This document shows positions 52,001-59,368 of a DNA stretch of 64,000 nucleotides, one piece after another. The position numbers were made by a program, and so were the translations under genes. The first letter of the stretch is position 1. Each line of letters opens with the position of its first letter. Source of the stretch: Anaeromusa acidaminophila DSM 3853 (GTDB lineage: Bacteria > Bacillota > Negativicutes > Anaeromusales > Anaeromusaceae); the NCBI RefSeq assembly GCF_000374545.1, contig NZ_KB894582.1, forward strand, positions 248,001 to 312,000. Direction: 5' to 3'. The notes under the pieces were generated by a model, which saw nothing but the letters and a program-made list of their open reading frames with translations, did no database searches and was not told the origin of the DNA.

Positions 52001-52523
52001 CAGCGTATTTGGCCAGGAATGTCTGCCTGCAGGGATGCTGTACTATTTCTTGCAGGATCCGGCCGTGAGCGGCGAGGGGCCGAAAAGCGAAGCGGAAATT
52101 GAAGCGGAAGTGGCTAAAAAATTGAAACTGCCCGGCTGGACGCTGCAGGAACCCCAGGTGTCCCGGCTGCTGGATTCGTCGATTGAGGGCAGCTGGTCTA
52201 AGTTTTTATCCATATCCTTAAAAAAAGACGGCGACTATCATCCGACCTGTTTGCGTCAAGTGCGCTCGGCGGAACAGTTTGGGGCGTTATTGCTGCATGC
52301 GCGCAAGGTATTGCAGGAAACTGGTGAGGCTATTTTAGAGGGTCAGGTGACGCCGGCGCCCTATGAGCTGGAAGGGCAGAGTCCGTGCCTGTGGTGCGAG
52401 TATCGCAGCGTTTGTCAGTTTGACAAAGCCATTGAAGGCCAAGCTTGCCGTTTGCTGAAAAAAATGAAGGAAGATGAAGTATGGCTGCGCTTGCTGCCAA
52501 CAGGAAGGGAGAATCAAGCATGA
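49056..52523 (+). CDS. addB: ATP-dependent helicase/deoxyribonuclease subunit B
   Basis: 1155 residues. Walker A GRAGSGKTHLC at the N-terminus, but degenerate later helicase motifs, as expected for AddB. The C-terminal nuclease has DYKSGKAG in LLVIDYKSGKAGLN. Four cysteines for the [4Fe-4S] cluster: one in FEAFQACPFRHFARYG (about 790) and three in CLWCEYRSVCQF (about 1112-1121). With AddA it resects double-strand breaks before RecA loading. AAGGAGG precedes the ATG; ends in an ATGA overlap with addA. Confidence 0.96.
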   Translation: MKLRVVMGRAGSGKTHLCLEEIRRKLLAQPEGAPLVLLLPEHATYQVERELAATPGLQGFIRAHVLGFRRLSYRVLQETGGAARPQLDELGKTLLVTRLLRQLEPQLRSFGRAARQRGFAMQAMGLLEECKTYRLPPEALQTAARTEQRQGRSLLADKLHDLALLYTEFSQSLQERYHDAQDRMTMLAERAQESALLRGCEVWVDGFAWFNPQELAVLGAILPLAAEVTVTLCLDGAELARYEAETSLFHRQWRTREDLRRLAAQLGAQYEEVNLEKQWRFDSGALQHLEERFFRFPVRSLPEAPQGVVLVEAANGRAAAAGIARDMLRLVREEGWRWRDIAVLVRDEEYRDWLEAALTDYGIPYFSDQPRQAQHHPLAELIRSALEVVMGNWGYEAIFRCLKTDFFPLERAAVDKLENYVLCFGLRGRRWTQEEPWRYWRRLALAEEDEGLDEASQEELACLDNWRRQAAQPLAELEMSLGRASTVRAQATALFQFLERLEAPLRLEEWAQRAEELQELDEALEHRQFWGQTVALLEQLVEVLGDESLPPEEFAALLQEGLEAMTLSLVPPGLDHVVLATLGNTSLANVKAVYLPGVNEGALPRRAREEGLLSDSERRALRGAGLELAPGAQADMLGERFLVYTALSRSCRYLWLSYALADAEGKSQAPSLIVRRLRELWPQLPLQSLPLDIPAGEEAAYAVQPEQALAALPGVLRRYRESGELAPLWREVYNWGLRCRPEELRRYLTGLFHDNRERLLPPELAQRLFLRGQRLSGSVTRFEAFQACPFRHFARYGLGLRQRSVFRLAAPDLGQFLHASLKEYGERLAAKGQSWADPGDDERVALCEEVVNALAPRLQNEILLSSGQHRHLLRRLGRTVRRAAKQLSDFAAAGSFKTCWLEQCFGRGEQALPPLTFHLPGGQRLDISGQIDRVDSAEQDGLRYLLVIDYKSGKAGLNLDQIYYGLRLQLLTYLLVALEAGRSVFGQECLPAGMLYYFLQDPAVSGEGPKSEAEIEAEVAKKLKLPGWTLQEPQVSRLLDSSIEGSWSKFLSISLKKDGDYHPTCLRQVRSAEQFGALLLHARKVLQETGEAILEGQVTPAPYELEGQSPCLWCEYRSVCQFDKAIEGQACRLLKKMKEDEVWLRLLPTGRENQA

Positions 52524-55500
52524 GCTGGTCAGAGAGACAGCGCCGGGCGATTGAAGCGAGGCGTAAAAATTTGCTGGTTTCGGCGGCGGCTGGCTCCGGC
52601 AAGACCGCGGTGCTGGTGGAACGAGTCATTCAGCGCATGCTGGATGTCGCAGACCCTTTGGATATCGACAGACTGTTAGTCGTTACCTTTACCAATGCGG
52701 CGGCCTTGGAAATGAGAGAGCGCATTGCCGCGGCGCTGGGGAAAGAGCTGAGCCGTCAGGATTTGCCGACAGACAGGCTGGAACGTCTGGAACGGCAGTT
52801 GGCGTTGTTAGGCTCGGCTTCTATTTCGACCATTCATTCTTTTTGTCAGTCTGTAGTGCGGCAGCATTTTCACCAATTGGATTTGGATCCGCGTTTTCGC
52901 GTGGCTTCGCAGGCGGAGGCGGATTTGCTGCGCCGCGATGTTCTGGAAGAGGTGCTAGAAAAACGCTATGCTGCAGATGATCCGGCAATGTTCCTGTTGG
53001 CGGATTGCTATGGCGGCGAGCGGGATGATGCGGAGCTGGGCGCGATGATTGTGGAGCTCTACGAGTTTTCACGCTCGCTTCCAGAACCGGAGCTCTGGCT
53101 GCAAGGCTGTCTGGATGTATTTGCGCCGCCGGAGCTAGTTTCCTTTGATGAACTGCCGCAGGCCAAACTGTTGCTGCGCCAGGCGAAACTGCGCCTGGGA
53201 ACACTGGCTGTGGCGGCTGCGGACTTGCTGGAATTGGCGGAATTGGCTGGCGAAAAAGAAGTGCAACTGGCGCAGGAGTATGCGGCAGTTATTGCCGAGC
53301 TGCAGGCAGCTTCCACTTGGAGCGAGCTGGAGCGCGCCTGCAGGCAAGGCGAAAAAACCGCCTATACCCGCCTGAGCGGCGGCAAAAAAGATCCTGCCGG
53401 GCAAGAGGCGCGGGACGCGTTTAAGCAGGAGCGGGATCAGTTGAAAAAGCAGCTGGAAAAAGTCTATGTCTTAGTTGATCGGCCCGGGGAGGAGCTTTTA
53501 GAGGACTTGCGTCACTGCCAGCCGTTAATGGCGGCGCTGGTGGCGGTGACCTTGGAGTTTGCCTCCGCCTTTCGCGAAGCGAAGGCTAGTCGTAATTTGC
53601 TGGATTTCGGAGATTTGGAACATTTTTGTTTGGCGGTTTTGCGCGACGGCGAGGGCCCTTCGGCGGCGGCGCTGGACTTGCAAGAACGCTTTCAGGAAGT
53701 GATGGTCGACGAATATCAGGATACGAACGGCGTGCAGGAAGCCATTTTGCAATGTCTGTGTCCGGTAGCGAGCGGCCGGCTGTTTTTAGTAGGCGATGTG
53801 AAGCAAAGCATTTACCGTTTTCGCCTGGCGGAGCCGGAGTTGTTTCGCGAAAAATATGAAAGCTATCCAGCGTTGGGCGAGGGCTATGAACGAATTGATC
53901 TGGCGCAAAATTTTCGCAGCCGCGCCAACGTGCTGGCAGGGGTCAATTATCTTTTTCGACAGTTGATGGAACCGCAGGTGGCGGAGCTAGCGTATGGGGA
54001 AGCTGAATTTCTGCGGCCGGGGCTGCCGTATCCTCCTTGCGAAGGGAAAAGTTTGGACGGACCGAATGAGCTTTGGCTGCTGGAGGAGACAGGGCAAGAG
54101 GCGACAGAAAGCGAAGAGGACGGCGCGGGTGAAGAACTGCCGGAAGGCTTTGCTGCCGAAGCGGCTCTGATTGCCAGACGCTTGCAAAAGCTGCATGAAG
54201 AGCAAGTGCAGGTATATGATAAGGGGCTGGGCGGTTATCGGGCGTTGGCTTGGCGGGATGTAGTAGTGTTGTTGCGTTCCGTGCGGGCTAAGGGACCGGT
54301 GCTGCTGGAGGCATTGCGCGAAGCAGGTATTCCTGCGTACGCGGATGTGGATGAAGGATATTTCCGAGAGATCGAAGTAGAGGTGCTGTTGGCTGCCTTG
54401 GCGGTAGTGGACAACCCTCGTCAAGATATTCCCTTGGCTGCGTTTTTGCGGTCCCCCTTAGTGGGCTGTAAAGCGGAAGAGTTGGCCGAAATTCGTCTTG
54501 CTGGCGCCGAGCGAAGCGATTTGTGGGATGCGGTAACGGTTTTCGCGGAGTTGGAAACAGAAGCAGGCCATAAAGCGGCGCGCGCCCAGGAGCTTTTGGA
54601 AGGCTGGCGTCGGTTGGCGCGGCGGCGAGGCGTGCCGGAGCTGCTTTTGCGCATGTACCGCGATACGGGGTATTACGAGTACGTAGGCGGCTTGCCTGGG
54701 GGCGCGCTGCGGCAAGCCAACCTGCGCGCTCTTTATGATCGGGCGCGGCAGTTTGAGAACACCCATTATCGAGGCCTTTTCCGCTTTTTGCGTTTTGTGG
54801 AGGATCTGCGCGAAGGCGGCGCTGATATGGCGGTGGCTCGAATTTTGGGGGAGCAAGAAAATGTTGTGCGGGTTATGACCATCCACAAAAGCAAAGGGCT
54901 CGAGTTTCCGGTAGTGGTTGTGGCCGATGCGGGCAAGCAGTTTAACCTGCAGGACTTGAAAAAGCCGGTTCTTTTTCATAAAACTCAGGGGTTGGGGCCG
55001 CAAGTTATTGATGTAAAGACGCGTTACCGTTACCCTGGCGCGGCTCGTAAGGCCGTAGCTCATTGCTTGGAAATGGAGACGAAAGCCGAAGAGTTGCGTG
55101 TCTTATATGTGGCTCTTACGCGGGCGCGGGAAAAATTGATTTTAACGGGACGCCTCAAGCACGCAGACAAGGCGGCCGCCAACTGGTGCCGGCAAAGCTG
55201 TCGCAGGGAAGAGTTGCTGCCAGCCGGCTTGATTGCTGAAGCCAAAGGCTATTTGGACTGGCTGGGGCCGGCTTTAGTGCGGCACCAAGCTGCCGGAGAT
55301 TTGCGTCGTTTGGGTGGTGCGCCCCAAGACGAATGCCTGTTACCGGACGAAAGCCTTTGGGGGATTCATATTTGTCCGCCTGCAGCGGCGGAGGCTGCTG
55401 GTGAGGCGGCCTTGCCTGACGATTGGTCTTGTTTAGAAGAAGGCCAGCCGTTGCCTGGCGGCGAAGAGGCTCGAACCGCAGCCTGCCTGGAGTGGCAATA

Positions 55501-56173
55501 TCCTTGGCAGGATACGGTCGGCAAGGCGGCTAAGCTGTCGGTAACGGAAATAAAGCGCCGTTTTGCCGATGTAGACGAAAGCGCTCGCCCTTGGCCGGCG
55601 CGGTCTGGTTCGGTATATGACCGGCCGATTTTTTTGCAGGCGCAGCAAGGGCCGAAGGGCGGCGAATACGGTGTCTGGATGCATACGGTGATGCAGCATT
55701 TGCCGCTAGAGGGCAGGCTGAATGAGGAACAGGTGCAGTCTGTTTTGGAAGAATTAGTTGCCAAGGAAGTGCTGCTGCCGGAGCAGGCGTCAGCCTTGGA
55801 AGCATCGAAAATTGCCGCCTTTTTGGCTTCCTCCCTGGGAAGCCGCTTGCTGGCGTCCGCGCAAGTTCGACGGGAGGTTCCTTTTAGCGTTCTGTTGCCG
55901 GCGGAAGAATTTTATCCTGAAGTGGCCGGTCAGGAAGAAACTGTCTTTGTGCAAGGCGTGGCGGACTTGTTGTTTAAAGAAGGCGACGCTTGGATTTTGG
56001 TAGACTATAAAAGTGATCGAGGTTTGTCGCCGGCAGAATTGGCAAGCCGCTATCGTTTGCAGTTGGAGCTCTACGCCCGAGCCTTGGGCGGCATTCTGCG
56101 GCAGCCTGTCAAAGAGTGCTGGCTGTACTCCTTCGCACTGGGGGAAACCATTCTTTTAGAGAATGAGGATTGA
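52520..56173 (+). CDS. addA: ATP-dependent helicase/nuclease subunit A
   Basis: 1217 residues from ATG 52520, which overlaps the addB stop. UvrD-type helicase: Walker A SAAAGSGKTAVLVERV, VTFTNAAALEMRERI, ISTIHSFCQSVV, motif II VDEYQDTNGVQ, VGDVKQSIYRFRLAEP, motif V TIHKSKGLEFPVV and motif VI LYVALTRAREKLI. C-terminal RecB-type nuclease with GVADLLFKEG and LVDYKSDRG. It is the helicase/nuclease motor of AddAB. The stop codon lies inside a copy of the intergenic repeat. Confidence 0.97.
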   Translation: MSWSERQRRAIEARRKNLLVSAAAGSGKTAVLVERVIQRMLDVADPLDIDRLLVVTFTNAAALEMRERIAAALGKELSRQDLPTDRLERLERQLALLGSASISTIHSFCQSVVRQHFHQLDLDPRFRVASQAEADLLRRDVLEEVLEKRYAADDPAMFLLADCYGGERDDAELGAMIVELYEFSRSLPEPELWLQGCLDVFAPPELVSFDELPQAKLLLRQAKLRLGTLAVAAADLLELAELAGEKEVQLAQEYAAVIAELQAASTWSELERACRQGEKTAYTRLSGGKKDPAGQEARDAFKQERDQLKKQLEKVYVLVDRPGEELLEDLRHCQPLMAALVAVTLEFASAFREAKASRNLLDFGDLEHFCLAVLRDGEGPSAAALDLQERFQEVMVDEYQDTNGVQEAILQCLCPVASGRLFLVGDVKQSIYRFRLAEPELFREKYESYPALGEGYERIDLAQNFRSRANVLAGVNYLFRQLMEPQVAELAYGEAEFLRPGLPYPPCEGKSLDGPNELWLLEETGQEATESEEDGAGEELPEGFAAEAALIARRLQKLHEEQVQVYDKGLGGYRALAWRDVVVLLRSVRAKGPVLLEALREAGIPAYADVDEGYFREIEVEVLLAALAVVDNPRQDIPLAAFLRSPLVGCKAEELAEIRLAGAERSDLWDAVTVFAELETEAGHKAARAQELLEGWRRLARRRGVPELLLRMYRDTGYYEYVGGLPGGALRQANLRALYDRARQFENTHYRGLFRFLRFVEDLREGGADMAVARILGEQENVVRVMTIHKSKGLEFPVVVVADAGKQFNLQDLKKPVLFHKTQGLGPQVIDVKTRYRYPGAARKAVAHCLEMETKAEELRVLYVALTRAREKLILTGRLKHADKAAANWCRQSCRREELLPAGLIAEAKGYLDWLGPALVRHQAAGDLRRLGGAPQDECLLPDESLWGIHICPPAAAEAAGEAALPDDWSCLEEGQPLPGGEEARTAACLEWQYPWQDTVGKAAKLSVTEIKRRFADVDESARPWPARSGSVYDRPIFLQAQQGPKGGEYGVWMHTVMQHLPLEGRLNEEQVQSVLEELVAKEVLLPEQASALEASKIAAFLASSLGSRLLASAQVRREVPFSVLLPAEEFYPEVAGQEETVFVQGVADLLFKEGDAWILVDYKSDRGLSPAELASRYRLQLELYARALGGILRQPVKECWLYSFALGETILLENED

Positions 56174-56249
56174 ACAAGAGTCGCGAGAGGGTATGCAGGA
56201 GGGGGCGAAATTTAACAAGAGTAGAGTGAGTAGAGAGAGGGTGCGCAGG
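56171..56249 (-). repeat. Intergenic repeat, copies g1 and g2 in tandem (minus orientation)
   Basis: g1 TGAACAAGAGTCGCGAGAGG-GTATGCAGG (56171-56199) begins with the addA stop codon; g2 TTAACAAGAGTAGAGTGAGT-...-GAGGGTGCGCAGG (56211-56249). Both precede the terminator at 56315. Confidence 0.65.
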
Positions 56250-56314
56250 CGGCGGTTACTATATTTGAGAATTTTATTAAAACAAGACAGTCAGGCGTAA
56301 TAATCTGATATAGC

Positions 56315-56360
56315 AAAAACAGAGTCCGTGAAAGATTGCTTTCATGGACTCTGTTTTTTA
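56315..56360. terminator. Bidirectional terminator between addA and the prenyltransferase gene
   Basis: 20-bp stem AAAAACAGAGTCC... / ...GGACTCTGTTTTT with a single G-T pair and loop ATTG; U-rich ends on both strands. Confidence 0.92.
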
Positions 56361-56387
56361 AAAGTCATTAAATTATAAAACCCGTAA

Positions 56388-56430
56388 TCCTCGGTCGTAC
56401 CCTCCGATTACTCCCTCTACTCTTGTTCAA
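56388..56430 (+). repeat. Intergenic repeat, copy h (plus orientation)
   Basis: TCGTACCCTCCGATTACTCC then CTCTACTCTTGTTCAA. Forms an inverted pair with g1/g2 around the terminator; abuts the end of the prenyltransferase gene. Confidence 0.68.
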
Positions 56431-56450
56431 ATGCCGTGGTCTCGTGCCTC

Positions 56451-57308
56451 TCACGTTCCCCGGGTCAGCACGTCGAGGAGCACGCCGGCGAAGAAGAGCA
56501 GGCTTAAAAGGCTATTGCAGTGAAAAAAGGCTACCTGACTGCGGGACAGATCCGCCGGACTTACCAGGTGGTGCTGCCACCAAAGCGGAAAAGCGGCGGC
56601 GCCAAGGGCCGCCCAGTACCAGGGACCCAGCGCTAAAAGCCAGCCGGTAATTACGAAAAAACTGGCGGCGAAGACATGGAAAAAGGCGGCCAGGCGCAGT
56701 GAGTGAGCGAGGCCAAAGCGGGCGGGAATAGAGTACAGTCCGGCTTGACGGTCAAATTCCATATCGCTGCAGGCGTAGATGATATCAAAACCGGCTACCC
56801 AGAAGAGGACGCCACCCCACAAAGAAAGAGCGGGCGTGCTGAGCGTGTCAGCGATAGCGGCCCAAGCGCAAAGAGGCGCTAGGCCCAATGTACCGCCGAG
56901 AAAGAGATGGCATAGCCAGGTGAAACGCTTCGTGTAGGAGTAGAAGGTAAGACAAAAGACGACTGGCAGCAGCAATTTTACAGCCAGCGAGCTGAGTTGA
57001 AATGCAGCCAGAGCCAAGAGCAGCAGGGAAAGGATCGTGTAGAGGGACACCGCACCAAGGCTTAAGCGTTTTTGCGGTAGAGCGCGATCAGCGGTACGGG
57101 GGTTGGCGGCGTCGATGCGCCGATCCGCTAAGCGGTTAAAGGACATGGCGGCGGTACGCGCGCCCGCCATGGCGATGGTAATCCAAAAAAGATCATGAAG
57201 CGAAGGGATACGCTGGGCGGTTAACAACGCGCCCGCATAGGCGAAAGGCAACGCGAATAAAGTGTGTTTAAACTTAATCATTTCCAGAAAAATGCGCAAT
57301 GTCTGCAT
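56451..57308 (-). CDS. UbiA-family prenyltransferase (MqnP/UbiA-like, menaquinone pathway)
   Basis: 285 residues from ATG 57308, 1 nt after the methyltransferase stop with GAGG six nt upstream. About eight TM helices; first Asp-rich motif NRLADRRIDAANPRTADRAL and second motif SDMEFDRQAGLYSIPARFG bind the prenyl diphosphate via Mg2+. The NPRTADR form is common in UbiA-like enzymes of the futalosine (Mqn) pathway, so MqnP is the best guess; MenA is less likely. It prenylates the aromatic head group in the membrane, and the adjacent MenG then methylates the product. Confidence 0.88.
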   Translation of the reverse strand: MQTLRIFLEMIKFKHTLFALPFAYAGALLTAQRIPSLHDLFWITIAMAGARTAAMSFNRLADRRIDAANPRTADRALPQKRLSLGAVSLYTILSLLLLALAAFQLSSLAVKLLLPVVFCLTFYSYTKRFTWLCHLFLGGTLGLAPLCAWAAIADTLSTPALSLWGGVLFWVAGFDIIYACSDMEFDRQAGLYSIPARFGLAHSLRLAAFFHVFAASFFVITGWLLALGPWYWAALGAAAFPLWWQHHLVSPADLSRSQVAFFHCNSLLSLLFFAGVLLDVLTRGT

Positions 57309-57309
57309 A

Positions 57310-58038
57310 TCAAACCTCGCTTTTAACGGCTGTAACAATGGAGACGATGCCGTTTGTTAAATTTTTCCCTGAAATAGTTGCAGCGCCCAGCTGGTCCAGA
57401 ATTTGAGAAATTGCTTCGCCCGAAGGAAGGGTATGAAGCGATTCCGGCAGCCAGCGCTGAAAGGTGACGGGAAGGCCAAGGTATAAGCTTCCTGCCAGGG
57501 GCAGTACATGCTCAAAATAAAAATGAAATAGCGGCGTCAGAAAAGTATCCGAGGGTTGAGAAAGTTCTAGCAGCAGTAGTTTGCCTCCGGGACGAAGTAC
57601 GCGGAGCATTTCTCGTAGCGCCTGTTCCGTACCGGCGACACTGTACAAGCCAAAGGCGATGGAGACGCCATCAAAGGAAGCGTCGCCAAACGGCAGGTGC
57701 AGTACATTGCCATGAACCCAGGAAACTTGGCGGCAGCGAGGATGATAGCGGAGATTTGCTTCCGCTTCGCGCAGCATGTTGGCGGAAAAGTCCAACCCGG
57801 TAATACGGCCTATTTCGTCGCAATGACGTAGCAATTCTTGCGTCAGGCGTCCAGTGCCGCAGCAGACATCCAACAGTTTTGCCTGCGGCGGGAAGTCGGC
57901 TTGTTCCACCGCTTTGCGTCGCCAATATTGATCGTGAAAAAAGCTGATCATGCGGTTAAGGCAGTTGTAGCGAGGAGCGATGGACTGGAAAATGGCATGC
58001 ATTTTTTCTTCTTTGCGGTAAAAATGAAAGCATTGCAT
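57310..58038 (-). CDS. menG: Demethylmenaquinone methyltransferase (MenG/UbiE)
   Basis: 242 residues from ATG 58038 (GGAGGG 7 nt upstream); the longer frame to 58113 has no ribosome site. UbiE signatures: MHAIFQSIAPRYNCLNRMISF near the N-terminus (first 17-37), SAM motif LLDVCCGTGRLT, and the later WVHGNVLHLPFGDASFDGVSIAFGLYSV region with LRVLRPGGKLLLLE. Performs the last C-methylation of menaquinone. Forms an operon with the prenyltransferase. TATAAT at about 58130 (minus strand reads through ATTATA) marks an AT-rich promoter region in the 58039-58291 gap. Confidence 0.93.
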   Translation of the reverse strand: MQCFHFYRKEEKMHAIFQSIAPRYNCLNRMISFFHDQYWRRKAVEQADFPPQAKLLDVCCGTGRLTQELLRHCDEIGRITGLDFSANMLREAEANLRYHPRCRQVSWVHGNVLHLPFGDASFDGVSIAFGLYSVAGTEQALREMLRVLRPGGKLLLLELSQPSDTFLTPLFHFYFEHVLPLAGSLYLGLPVTFQRWLPESLHTLPSGEAISQILDQLGAATISGKNLTNGIVSIVTAVKSEV

Positions 58039-58291
58039 AGCAAATCCCTCCTGCTTGTGATGTCGGAAAAAATCCGACATATATTGGAACTGACTACTGG
58101 AACGTAATGACAAATGAAAAGCTATCTTTTATAATATAGGGAAATAAACTCTGTAAAAAGAGCTGTATTGGGCAGCATCTTTTATAGATTCAACGAAGCG
58201 TTCCTGAAGACGGAGTTATTCTATTAGTCTCAGCATACACGAAACAGGCTTTTTTTTGCAAGCGGCAACACCTGTTGGAAAGGAGCCGGCC

Positions 58292-59368
58292 ATGGGCATG
58301 CAAGGTTGGTTGTCCGGTTCGCACGGCGATGCGTGGGTAGCGCAGCTGGAGCGTATCGAATGGAAAGAAAATGAACTATTGCTGCTCTTAGCAGCGTCTG
58401 CTTCACGGGCTGCGTTGCCGGCGGTATGGCAATGGGCCCGTGACAAAGGCGTGGCTTTAGCGGGTTCTTTATTTCCTGCTCTCATTCAAGGAGAGCGCGT
58501 TGCCAAGGAAGGGGCCTGCTGGCTGAGGCTGTCTCTGGCTGCACCGCTTTTGCCGTTGTATCCTAAACAAGAGGAGCCGCCTTGGCGGCATGACGTGCAA
58601 AATACGACTGCTTTTTTGCTGTTTAATTGCCAGCGCGGCGAAACAGAGCATTTACTGGACGTTTTATACGATTATCTGGGGCATTCGATTCGCTGCATTG
58701 GTGCTGTGGGTGAATGCGACTTGCCGAAAACAGATACTGGTTTGTTTACGCAGGATGGGTGGTGCGAGGCTGTCGGCTTGGCCGTATTTGCCACCTGTGG
58801 ACTTCAGACTTCACGCGGTTATGGCTTTAGTAGTCTGCCTGATGTATTGGTCGTGACCAAGGCGGAGAAAAATCGTATTTTGGAGCTGAATTGGCAGACA
58901 GCGCAGGCCGCTTACCAGGGAGTGTTGGCGGCGCATGGCCTAGCATTGGATGATTTTGGTCATTATCCGCTGGGCATTGTGCGTGAAGAAAGCGTAGATT
59001 TGGTACGCAGCATTGTAGAAATGACAGAAGACGGCGGCTTGATTTGCGCTGGTGAAGTGCCGGAAAATGCCGTTCTTAGCGTGCTTGTCGCCGAGGAAGA
59101 GGCTATGGCGGCCTCGGCGGCTGCCGCTGCGGAAGAAGTTGAAGTTACTGCGGCGCAAGGGGCCTTGATCGTAAATTGTTATGCCAGAGCGCAACTGGAA
59201 GGACCCATATTTACAAAAGAACTTTCGGCCATTCGGCAAAATCTGCAACGGCGAAATCCGAAACTGGATGCTCTTTACGGAGTATTGAGCTATGGGGAAA
59301 TTGTCTTGCCGTCAGACGGAATCTTGGAATTATGCAATAAAACCGTTGTTATTGGAGTGATGGTATGA
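58292..59368 (+). CDS. FIST-domain sensory protein
   Basis: 358 residues from ATG 58292 (AAAGGAG 7 nt upstream). The N-terminal half resembles the FIST_N domain (LLLLLAASASRAALPAVWQWAR, GVALAGSLFPALI), with VGLAVFATCGLQTSRGYGF and the C-terminal FIST_C part ending GALIVNCYARAQLEG and LDALYGVLSYGEIVLP. FIST proteins are thought to bind small ligands such as amino acids and feed signalling proteins. It has no TM and overlaps (ATGA) the GGDEF/HD-GYP gene, making a sensor-output pair likely. Confidence 0.85.
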   Translation: MGMQGWLSGSHGDAWVAQLERIEWKENELLLLLAASASRAALPAVWQWARDKGVALAGSLFPALIQGERVAKEGACWLRLSLAAPLLPLYPKQEEPPWRHDVQNTTAFLLFNCQRGETEHLLDVLYDYLGHSIRCIGAVGECDLPKTDTGLFTQDGWCEAVGLAVFATCGLQTSRGYGFSSLPDVLVVTKAEKNRILELNWQTAQAAYQGVLAAHGLALDDFGHYPLGIVREESVDLVRSIVEMTEDGGLICAGEVPENAVLSVLVAEEEAMAASAAAAAEEVEVTAAQGALIVNCYARAQLEGPIFTKELSAIRQNLQRRNPKLDALYGVLSYGEIVLPSDGILELCNKTVVIGVMV

